This document shows, one piece after another, positions 43,689 through 51,475 of a stretch of 64,000 nucleotides of DNA. Location: positions 1 through 64,000 of the forward strand of contig NZ_MQMG01000009.1 in the NCBI RefSeq assembly GCF_001908025.1, given 5' to 3'. Position 1 is the stretch's first letter. Each line of letters opens with the position of its first letter. Both the position numbers and the translations under genes were made by a program. Below the pieces are notes generated by a model. It made no database searches, was not told the origin of the DNA, and saw only the letters and a program-made list of their open reading frames with translations. The stretch is from Geobacillus proteiniphilus (GTDB lineage: Bacteria; Bacillota; Bacilli; Bacillales; Anoxybacillaceae).

Positions 43689-44423
43689 TCAACGGCTGAT
43701 CGGGCGGATACAGCCGAATCCACACGAATTTTTGCCGCCAAGGCCTGCATCAACAGCGGCTTGCAACAGACGCGAATCCCCCTCAAGGATAAATCTCCCG
43801 TTATACGCTTCAATAATGGTATTTTTGTAAAGTACGATTTGTTTACGAAAATCCCCAATTGAATTGATAGAGACCGGCGCAAACGCCAGATTCGCTCCGT
43901 ATATCAACTTAGCCTTCCTCACTAGGTTGTCGGAAATGATTCGTTGAAAATCTTTTTCACCTGGATAAAAGTATTTCGTGTATTTTCGTCCATCTGGCCG
44001 CAATAACGTGGAATAGGCGACCACTGGCGAAAGCGTCTCTATTTCAATGACAGATCTATCAACCTTAAAAATCTCGGTTTGAATGGATGTGACACGCAAA
44101 CAATGGCTTCCGATGCGTATTCCTTCCATGAGCAACACTTGGGTGATTTCCCTTATAAACCGCTCAATCGGCGAGGACAAAATAAGTTGGACCTTATTTT
44201 GAAAAACTAACATTTTGGATGCAGGGATATAATCATGAGGTCCCATCAAACGTGAGAATGAGAAGAGGGTGAACCGCCGGCGATCTACAATATACCCTTG
44301 ATTGTGGAGAAAATCAGCAAATTCCGGACTAAGATGGCGATAAATTGCAGCTTGCAAGAGATGGTTGTAATTGACCGGAATCTCCCAGGGAACGTCACTT
44401 TGCAAGGTAATTGTAATGTACAT
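43689..44423 (-). CDS. cas6: Cas6 crRNA-processing endonuclease
   Basis: 244 aa from the ATG at 44423 (MYITITLQSDVPWEIPVNYN), with GGAGGAAGAG upstream; the longer in-frame start at 44501 would lie inside CRISPR array 2. Two RAMP ferredoxin-like halves, with the Gly-rich loop near the C terminus (GLGGKNSCGFGCIRPI) diagnostic of Cas6. A His in HLSPEFADFLHNQG may be catalytic. It cuts the repeats to make crRNAs. First cas gene, 12 bases after the last repeat of array 2. Confidence 0.9.
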   Translation of the reverse strand: MYITITLQSDVPWEIPVNYNHLLQAAIYRHLSPEFADFLHNQGYIVDRRRFTLFSFSRLMGPHDYIPASKMLVFQNKVQLILSSPIERFIREITQVLLMEGIRIGSHCLRVTSIQTEIFKVDRSVIEIETLSPVVAYSTLLRPDGRKYTKYFYPGEKDFQRIISDNLVRKAKLIYGANLAFAPVSINSIGDFRKQIVLYKNTIIEAYNGRFILEGDSRLLQAAVDAGLGGKNSCGFGCIRPISR

Positions 44424-44435
44424 GTCTCTTCCTCC

Positions 44436-44531
44436 GTTTTCATCCCTCATAGGTACGATAAAAAACGATGCGCGGATCAAGGTACGTCTTGTAAATCTCA
44501 CATTTCAATCCCTCATAGGTACGATAAAAAC
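44436..44531 (-). CRISPR. CRISPR array 2: two repeats, one spacer, directly upstream of cas6
   Basis: Repeat A 44436-44466 (degenerate, 31 bases), spacer 44467-44501 (35 bases), repeat B 44502-44531 (30 bases, one change at its first base). The leader lies on the right and transcription is towards cas6. The degenerate distal repeat stops two bases from the GGAGGA ribosome site of cas6, so array and cas operon must share a transcript unless there is a hidden internal promoter. Confidence 0.85.
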
Positions 44532-44577
44532 CCCAAAAAGCTGGATATATCAAGCCTTACGTCCCAAGGCTGTCTTT

Positions 44578-44606
44578 AGAATACCATAACCTGAAAATTC
44601 CGTCAA
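44578..44606 (-). promoter_or_regulatory. Leader promoter of array 2 and probably of the cas operon
   Basis: -35 TTGACG (44606-44601), exactly 17 bases, -10 TATTCT (44583-44578), about 47 bases before repeat B. No other good promoter is visible between here and cas6. Confidence 0.75.
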
Positions 44607-44650
44607 TTCCCTTTCCTCTCGATGTCTGTAAAGTTCAAGTGCATCAAATT

Positions 44651-44700
44651 ATTGTCGTCGATCCCCCTGCGTTTTTGCACGATTGAGGGTCGACGACAAT
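44651..44700 (-). repeat. Palindromic element, copy 3
   Basis: ATTGTCGTCGATCCCC...GAGGGTCGACGACAAT, between an Rpn remnant (27 bases away) and the CRISPR leader promoter. Same family as 21589-21639 and 37187-37237. Confidence 0.6.
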
Positions 44701-44726
44701 TCGGAAGCTGTGTTGAAGAAGCGGGT

Positions 44727-44783
44727 TTATTCCCTCATCTGTTCGATCTTTTCCATCGACAGCCCGGTCAGTTCGTGGATCGT
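44727..44783 (-). pseudogene. Rpn/YhgA-like gene, C-terminal scrap
   Basis: Minus-strand text TIHELTGLSMEKIEQMRE-stop matches the last 18 residues of the intact Rpn protein (TIHELTGLPLEKIKQMKK). Followed by the same palindrome that follows the intact gene. The rest of 44784-44951 shows nothing. Confidence 0.65.
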
Positions 44784-44951
44784 TTGGAAGGGAGACCCGG
44801 TCGCTTCCTCCCCTTCCTTATCTTCCCTCTAGAGGACTGGTGATTCAGTACAAAAGGTTGCCGATCCCATATGCTTTTCAATTAGAGAAACTTTGTGAGA
44901 TCGTCTTTCTTTTTGGCGAAATACCGCTGATTTGCACGTGACAGCCATTTT

Positions 44952-46199
44952 TCACCGGCCTTCTAGCCTATGGATAAGATCGCCTTCGATGTCCTTTGCC
45001 AACCTCCCAATGATCGCCTCTTGATACCCGGCTTTTTTCTTTCGCCCGATGGCTTCTTTCACCGGCCGCAATGGTTCCGATGTGACGGATGCGAGTTTGG
45101 CGAGGCGCTCGGGTGTGAGTTCAACGACTGGGTTGGCGGCCGCATAATCGTCCAAGGAAAAGCGCCAAAGTGTGACGGCCTGTCCATACCGTTCGAGCAG
45201 CCGTTCGGCCATGGCCAATCCTTCCGGGTCGAAATCTCCGGAATAAAGCAAGCGTGCGCCAGAGGCAGCGAGCAAATCAAGCAGCTTCATCGTCGCTACA
45301 TTCATTTGTCCATTCGTGCTGACAAGCGGGGCGCGGGTGTCAAGCAACGTCGAAAAAACACCGGCGTTTTCAACGATATACACCGTCTTGCCGCGGGCGG
45401 GATGGGCGCGCACAAGCGGCCACACTTCCCGAAGCGGGATGTTCAACGCCGCATTCGTTTCCGCGGCAGCGGAAAAGACAGGATGCGGGCCGCCCTCGGT
45501 TTCGGCGAGAATGTTGGCGCATGTGACAAAGTTCAAAATATCTTCGCGGAGCAGGCCGACGGACTGCAACAGTTCATTGACACTCTCTACGGACGTCACA
45601 TCCCACTGGCCTGGTGTCGTCGCTTGCAAGGCGGACAACAACAATCTCCCTGGAAGAGTGGACAAATCGAACGCGTGCGGATCGCTGGCCACTTGCTGGG
45701 CAAAGAGCGGGAGGCGCATATATGAAGAGAGCGGGAGGCGGCAGAGGGCGGCGCCGACAAGGCGGACGGCGGCCTCAAGACCGTCGCGGTCGGCTTCGTA
45801 CGCCGTTTGGACGAAGCGTTGGCCGCGGACGGCCGCGAACCAATGATGTTCCTCTGCAAGGCGCGCGAAAAAACGCTCCCGCTCTTCCGCCTCTGCCTGG
45901 CGCCGTTCTTTGTTCGACATAAGCGGGACGCCGAAATAATGTTCGAGCAGTTCGACGAGTCCAACACCCGCAAACTTTGTCTGTCCGAGCTGTTTCTCAA
46001 AGTCGGAGAGAAAGACGCGGGAGACGTCTTTGCCGAAAAAGGCGGCGATCGACTCCCGCTCCTCCTTGGAGAACGACTGCAACGAAACCGCGCCGCCGAC
46101 GCGGCCGAGCGACTCGTACTTGCGCTTCATCTCAATAAACAGGCGATGAAACCCCGGTTCGGAGCGGAAAAAGGCGGCCGCTTCCTTGACCGCGCTCAT
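44952..46199 (-). CDS. jetD: Wadjet nuclease subunit JetD (type III, DUF3323/DUF2399, Toprim-like)
   Basis: 415 aa from the ATG at 46199, which overlaps the jetC stop as ATGA; an in-frame ATG at 46217 has a poorer site. The C-terminal domain carries a Toprim-type pattern: Glu in VYIVENAGVFS and D-x-D in LLYSGDFDPEG, like topoisomerase VI A subunits. JetD of Wadjet cuts small circular DNA held by the SMC complex. The N-terminal part matches the helical DUF3323 arrangement. Last gene of jetA-B-C-D; matches the four-gene TIGR02677-02680 neighbourhood known from Geobacillus. Confidence 0.85.
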   Translation of the reverse strand: MSAVKEAAAFFRSEPGFHRLFIEMKRKYESLGRVGGAVSLQSFSKEERESIAAFFGKDVSRVFLSDFEKQLGQTKFAGVGLVELLEHYFGVPLMSNKERRQAEAEERERFFARLAEEHHWFAAVRGQRFVQTAYEADRDGLEAAVRLVGAALCRLPLSSYMRLPLFAQQVASDPHAFDLSTLPGRLLLSALQATTPGQWDVTSVESVNELLQSVGLLREDILNFVTCANILAETEGGPHPVFSAAAETNAALNIPLREVWPLVRAHPARGKTVYIVENAGVFSTLLDTRAPLVSTNGQMNVATMKLLDLLAASGARLLYSGDFDPEGLAMAERLLERYGQAVTLWRFSLDDYAAANPVVELTPERLAKLASVTSEPLRPVKEAIGRKKKAGYQEAIIGRLAKDIEGDLIHRLEGR

Positions 46200-49100
46200 G
46201 TTTCCATCAACTCCCATTCCTTGTCATCGATGACAAGCTGTTTGATGCGCCCGTTCCAACGATAATGAATGACGGTGACAAACGACGCATTGCGCGGGCG
46301 GACGAGTTCGCAAATGGACAGGGCGGACACCGTATCGTAGTCGCCCCAAAGCGCTTGCGAGTTCATAATGTAGTTAAAGCCGAGTTGTTCGACAAGACCG
46401 AACATGTTGCGGATGTTGTTTTCGTCGACGCCGGCGAACGCTTCATCGAGCGAGATGATGTACGGCGCGTCATCTCCCGCTTCTTGGTAGCGCGAGTACG
46501 CCGCGGCAAAGAGCGGGATGTACATCGCCATGGCCTTTTCCCCGCCGCTGAATTGGTAAAAACGGTGGTTCGTCAGCTCGCGTTTCGGCTCATTTGTTTT
46601 TTCATAGTACAAGGTGAAGGCAAACCATTTCCGGTAGTCGAGCACTTCTTTAATAATTTGATGGAGTGTGTTGCCTTGGCCGCGCTCCTCAAGCAGTTCG
46701 CGAGCGCGGGCGATTTTCGAGCGGAAATGGTTCGTCACCCGCTGCAAATCTTCCTCTTTCAACAGCCGCGAATCGATCCGCAGAAGGCGGACCAACTCTT
46801 TCGTGTCAAGCTCCGCTTCAGTTTCTGCTGTTTTTGGTTTCCATTGAATGGACAGCACCAGACCCGATGACGTGTCGAGGCCTCCCATCAGTTTGTTCAT
46901 ATCATTCACCCACCGCTCGGCGCGCTGGATGCGGCTGCGCAAAATGCGGCCGACCGATTTTAAAATGACGTCCTCATACAGCTCGCGGTCTTGCTCCTTC
47001 ATATACTCGTGCTGCAAGACGATGTCGCGTTCCACCTCGGCGAGCACGGCAAACGGCGTGGCGCGCTGGCCTTTGTAGTCGAGGAAAATGACGTGCCGCT
47101 CTTGTTTTTCCCGCCAATCGGCCGCTTTCATCGCCATTTCATCATCCGGTGCGGATGTGATCCATTCGTGATCCCCATCATCCGGCAACCGCTCGAACGT
47201 CGCCCGGTATTCGGTCAAATTGGACGACTCTTGGAAAAAGACGGTGTTCAACCGAGCGAGAAGCGAGGAGCGCGTCTCCTTGAGCGCCGCCCCGTACCGT
47301 TGTTTCGCTTCTTTCGCCTGCTCCGGAAGGGGGCGGGAGCGGTCAAGCTCCACAAGCCCGAGCGCCGCTTCGCGGACAAACGACTGCTCCCACATAGCGG
47401 CCAGCTTGCGGGCGAACGCTTCCCGTTTCTCCCCTTTTTCCCGCTCCTCGGCTAGGCGAATAAGACGTTGTTCTGTCCGCGCCCGTTCGTCAACCCGCTG
47501 CGGAATTTCGTCGCGCAGCGCGGCGAGCCGCTCCCGAACGCGGGCAATTTCCGCTCGAATGTCATCCGCTCCCATTTGTTCGAGCGTCCGTTCCATTTCC
47601 GAAATTCGCAGGGCAAGCCGTTCTTCTTCATCGAGCAGCCGATTCCGCTCGCCTTTGGCCTCATCGATCTCTTCAGAAAGCGCTTGAAGCCGTTCACGCT
47701 GCTGGGCGATCATGGCCGCGGTATGGCGCGCCTCGCGATAGTGGACTTCCAGTTCATGCAGGTGGCGGATGTACGATTTCATCGCGATTCGCGCCTGTTC
47801 GCAGCCGTGTAAGGAAAATTCTAAGTCAAGCCCCGCCGACTGTTCGCGCAGCGTCTGTTTCAATTGTTGCCACTCGCGGGCCAGGAGGGACACTTTTTCT
47901 TGTTGGCGCCGCCAGTCGCGTTCTTTGCTTTCGGCTTGGCGGCGGGCTTCTTGCCGCTCCTCAAACGCTGTGCGCACATCGCGGTCCGATGGGAAGGACG
48001 CAAACCAGTCAGCGAGCGCGGACAAGGCGGCTTCGACTGCTTCATGTTCCGTCCGCAAACGGTCGCGTTGGCGCCGCAACGCGGCGATTTCTTCTTCAAG
48101 CGACGCGATTTTCTCCATCCGCCAACGCGTTCTGGCCGTTCGGCCGATAAATATCGGGCGCTCTCTCACCGGCGCATGGCCGCGCAACAGGCCGATCGAA
48201 TAGCGTCCTGTTTCATCGATCGTCATGCCGCCTTCTTGTTCCGCATCGGTGATCACGATGCTGCGGAGCACTTCGTCAATCCGCTCCGCCGACACGGGGG
48301 CATCCGCATCTGGACACAAATAATCGGCAAGCGTGTGCGCCATATGGACGGGGTTCGGGACGAGCACACGATCGCAAGCCGCATCCACATCGCGGTCCGT
48401 GATGAGCGCATCAAGCAGCCCAGCATGCGAAAGCGCCGATTCGATCCGTTCACGCACCGTTTCGGGCACATGGTCGAAAAATTCGACGGCCGCATAGAGC
48501 GGGACAAAGGACACTCCTTGCCGCTCCAGCTCCGCGCGGGAAGCGGCGGTTTGTTCATCGCGCTCCGGCTCAGGATCTCGTTCGTCTTGCCAATGGCGAA
48601 GTTCAGCTTCACGGTCGCCTAGCTCGCCATCCAACAGGCGGATCTCATGTTCGAGCCGCCATTTCTCGTCGTTTTTCTTGCCGACCGCGGCGTAATACGC
48701 TTCGGTGAACGGGCGCTTGATGTCATCGATCGAATACCGTTCGTATATGGCGCTCATTTGTTGCAAAAACGATTGAATGTCCGCTTCCGAAACATCGACT
48801 CCCCCTTGCTCCAGCCAGGCGAGCACCTCTTGTTCAAAGCGCTCTTTTTCTTGCTCGAACAGTTCCTCCCATTTTTGGTGCTGGTGACGCCATTCGTCCA
48901 CTTCCCGCTGCAATTCTCCCGCTTCTTTGCTTGCCTCTTCATAGCGCGCTTGGAGCTCGTCATGGCGGCGCCAAAGGCGGGCAAGCTCCTCGAGCCGCTC
49001 TGTATGACGATCCGCTTCCTGCTTCCAAACGGTAAACAGAAACTCGTGCTGATGGCGGCGATGGCGTAGAAAATCGCCTTCGTTCACCTCATGGCCAGAA

Positions 49101-50317
49101 AACGCTCCTTCTTCGGCATCGGCGCGCAGCTGTTCGAGTTCATCCTCAAGGTTCTGTTCGATCTTATCGAAAAGCGCTTCCGCCTCATCAAGCCGACGGC
49201 GGTGCTGCCGCTCAAGCCGTTCTTTTTCCTCCATCGCCCGTTCGTGCCGCTCCCGCCGTTCTTGCAGGCGCTGCCGCTCTGCTTTCAGCTGCTCATATTG
49301 ATCTGCTTGCTGGAACACCTCATGACCAGCCAAGTCGACTTCGCGCGCCCGCAGCACGTCTTCTTCGCGGCGGAGGCGGGCGATGGTCTCGTCAAGCTCA
49401 CCGAGCGTCTTCCGCGCCTGTTCCTCTTCGCCGCGGCGGCGCTGCTGCTCGGCGGTGAGCTCTTCGGCTTGTTTGACCGCTTTCTCGTATTCCATCGCTT
49501 TTTCCGCGATCATATATTCATTGTAATGGCGGTATTGATCGCAAAGACGCTTCAACGCCCGCTCGTCGCGTTCGAGCTGCTCAAGCTGCTGCTTCGCCTG
49601 GTCCATGTTTTCGATCGTTTCGGATAAATGGCGGAGCTCGTCGTCGGTCAACGGCGGAAGCGAGCTTTCCAAAATTTCATAGATCACCGTTGGCTTAAAA
49701 TCTTTTGACAACTTCGGGCTGCGCAGTTGAATGAGCAATTCGATCAATTCTTGAAACGCCTCGAGCGATTCAAAGCGAAACACATGTTTATTCACGAGCT
49801 CCATATAGTCTTTTTGCGTCTCGACGACCGTCCCGCCCGCGCCGAGCAATGCGGCGAGCTCGCGTTTCGTCAGCGGGATTTTTTCTCCTGTTTTTTCTTG
49901 TTTATACAACTGAAGGTCATAGCCGATGCGACGGTTGTCAAAGATGACAAACCCCCAAAAATCGAGGCTTTTTTGCCGCTTCGCGCGCAGGCCGATGCCG
50001 GTCGTCACGTATTGGTCGGACTCTTTCCGTTTATATTCCAAAAACAAATACCCGGTCCGCTCATCGCGGTCCACGACATCTTTTTCCCCAAGCAAGTAGT
50101 CTTCCATGCGCCGCGCCCGTGAGCCGAACGGATCGAGCCGATCAGGCGTCTTTTTACCGTCAAGCAGCACCGGGATCAAGCTTTGCATCGTCACCGACTT
50201 GCCCGCCCCGTTGCTTCCCCGCAATAACAGCTTCCCATTGGCAAAATGAAAATATTGCTCGTCATAATACCAAAAATTAATCAATCCGGCGCGATGAAGC
50301 ACCCATGGATTCGCCAT
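46196..50317 (-). CDS. jetC: Wadjet SMC-like ATPase JetC (TIGR02680 type)
   Basis: 1373 aa from the ATG at 50317 (MANPWVLHRAGLINFWYYDE), two bases after the jetB stop with GGGGAG upstream. ABC-type head split by coiled coils: Walker A RGSNGAGKSVTM (near 32-43), long heptad arms with a hinge around the middle, then C-terminal signature FSGGEKAMAMY and Walker B YIISLDEAFAGVDE. It extrudes DNA loops to sense plasmid size. Length and motifs fit MukB-like JetC. Intact. Confidence 0.93.
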   Translation of the reverse strand: MANPWVLHRAGLINFWYYDEQYFHFANGKLLLRGSNGAGKSVTMQSLIPVLLDGKKTPDRLDPFGSRARRMEDYLLGEKDVVDRDERTGYLFLEYKRKESDQYVTTGIGLRAKRQKSLDFWGFVIFDNRRIGYDLQLYKQEKTGEKIPLTKRELAALLGAGGTVVETQKDYMELVNKHVFRFESLEAFQELIELLIQLRSPKLSKDFKPTVIYEILESSLPPLTDDELRHLSETIENMDQAKQQLEQLERDERALKRLCDQYRHYNEYMIAEKAMEYEKAVKQAEELTAEQQRRRGEEEQARKTLGELDETIARLRREEDVLRAREVDLAGHEVFQQADQYEQLKAERQRLQERRERHERAMEEKERLERQHRRRLDEAEALFDKIEQNLEDELEQLRADAEEGAFSGHEVNEGDFLRHRRHQHEFLFTVWKQEADRHTERLEELARLWRRHDELQARYEEASKEAGELQREVDEWRHQHQKWEELFEQEKERFEQEVLAWLEQGGVDVSEADIQSFLQQMSAIYERYSIDDIKRPFTEAYYAAVGKKNDEKWRLEHEIRLLDGELGDREAELRHWQDERDPEPERDEQTAASRAELERQGVSFVPLYAAVEFFDHVPETVRERIESALSHAGLLDALITDRDVDAACDRVLVPNPVHMAHTLADYLCPDADAPVSAERIDEVLRSIVITDAEQEGGMTIDETGRYSIGLLRGHAPVRERPIFIGRTARTRWRMEKIASLEEEIAALRRQRDRLRTEHEAVEAALSALADWFASFPSDRDVRTAFEERQEARRQAESKERDWRRQQEKVSLLAREWQQLKQTLREQSAGLDLEFSLHGCEQARIAMKSYIRHLHELEVHYREARHTAAMIAQQRERLQALSEEIDEAKGERNRLLDEEERLALRISEMERTLEQMGADDIRAEIARVRERLAALRDEIPQRVDERARTEQRLIRLAEEREKGEKREAFARKLAAMWEQSFVREAALGLVELDRSRPLPEQAKEAKQRYGAALKETRSSLLARLNTVFFQESSNLTEYRATFERLPDDGDHEWITSAPDDEMAMKAADWREKQERHVIFLDYKGQRATPFAVLAEVERDIVLQHEYMKEQDRELYEDVILKSVGRILRSRIQRAERWVNDMNKLMGGLDTSSGLVLSIQWKPKTAETEAELDTKELVRLLRIDSRLLKEEDLQRVTNHFRSKIARARELLEERGQGNTLHQIIKEVLDYRKWFAFTLYYEKTNEPKRELTNHRFYQFSGGEKAMAMYIPLFAAAYSRYQEAGDDAPYIISLDEAFAGVDENNIRNMFGLVEQLGFNYIMNSQALWGDYDTVSALSICELVRPRNASFVTVIHYRWNGRIKQLVIDDKEWELMET

Positions 50318-50318
50318 C

Positions 50319-51473
50319 CTATCTCCCCTCTTTCGCTTCAAAATCATCCGGATACCGCCCGCAAAGCCGCCCGAGGAGCGGGTAAAGGACGATCATTCCG
50401 GTGTCGTGCTCCGTATCGGCCATGCGCCATTCTTTGAGCGCCGAAAGCACTTCGCGGACAAGCTCAGCAGCCGACATGTCGCGGTACGTTTTCCCCCACC
50501 CAGCCCCATAGCGGAGCCGGCAATCGGCAAGCCAAGCGGAAAACTGTTCCGTCGTCAACCGAATGCGGCCGTACTCATCAGGCGGAAGCGACTCCAACCG
50601 TTCGCGGACCAAGGCGGCAAAATGAAGGATGATCTCCGACGTTCCTTTCTGATCAGGAAATACGGTGTACGGCGCCTGCCGCTCCGGCAGCGTCAACATC
50701 GCCGCATTTTTGTACAGCTCGTAGCGAAACGGCGTATGCGCTTCGATATCATCGCGCAGCCGATGGCGGAAGTTGCGCAAGTAGTAAAAATCTTGCTCGT
50801 CGCCTTCTGTCCGGTGCACCGCCGGAGATAAAAACAGCTTTCGATACAGGCGATGGCGCCGATAATCTTGCGGCGCCGCTTTCCACTCCTCGGCGAGCAA
50901 TTCGTCGATCGATTCATATTGCAACAAATCTTTCGGATACGTGCGCATAAAATAACGGGCCAACACCGGCACTTCGTACAACGCCTCTTCCTCCACATGC
51001 TGGGCGAACGCCTCAATCTCCCCGTCCATCCGGCGGATGAGCCCGATTTGTTCGGCTGTTTTCAACACGCGAATGAGCGCGCGCCGGTGCGAGTAGTTCG
51101 TCCAATCAATCGGCGCATCTCCTGGATACATGGCGCGGATTTCTTCACATACGTCAGAAAGCAAAAACTTTTCTTCCACCGCTTTTCCTTCCAAATACGC
51201 CATCAAGCAACAAAACAGCGCATAGTCAAGCGGCTCTTGAAACGACTCGATGCCCATCCACGGTTCCGGTTCGGCCGGGATTTTTTCCAGTTTGGCGAAA
51301 TAGCGGTGAACGATGAGCCGATAACCGAATTTCTCCTCAACGTACCTCTTTAACACATGTTCGCGCTCACGGACGAGCTGATACAGCTCCGGCTCTTTTT
51401 CGCGGACGATCCAAAACTGCTCGAACAGCGCGGCGAGCGCTTCTTTCGCTTTGTCGTCAAACGCCGTTTCCAT
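50319..51473 (-). CDS. jetB: Wadjet kite subunit JetB (DUF2398-like)
   Basis: 384 aa. Start ATG at 51473 with GGAGG 9 bases upstream; a GTG at 51479 overlapping the jetA stop is possible. Mostly helical with winged-helix-like segments (FQEPLDYALFCCLMAYLEGK; SHRRALIRVLKTAEQIGLIRR). It corresponds to the TIGR02678 member of the four-gene set, the MukE-like partner that links JetA and JetC. Assignment is mainly by gene order and size. Confidence 0.78.
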   Translation of the reverse strand: METAFDDKAKEALAALFEQFWIVREKEPELYQLVREREHVLKRYVEEKFGYRLIVHRYFAKLEKIPAEPEPWMGIESFQEPLDYALFCCLMAYLEGKAVEEKFLLSDVCEEIRAMYPGDAPIDWTNYSHRRALIRVLKTAEQIGLIRRMDGEIEAFAQHVEEEALYEVPVLARYFMRTYPKDLLQYESIDELLAEEWKAAPQDYRRHRLYRKLFLSPAVHRTEGDEQDFYYLRNFRHRLRDDIEAHTPFRYELYKNAAMLTLPERQAPYTVFPDQKGTSEIILHFAALVRERLESLPPDEYGRIRLTTEQFSAWLADCRLRYGAGWGKTYRDMSAAELVREVLSALKEWRMADTEHDTGMIVLYPLLGRLCGRYPDDFEAKEGR

Positions 51474-51475
51474 CC

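Noticed and set aside
44530-44951. Search for cas1, cas2 or cas4 beside the arrays
   Set aside because: The intervals 36646-37259 and 44530-44951 contain only leaders, palindromes and IS or Rpn scraps.
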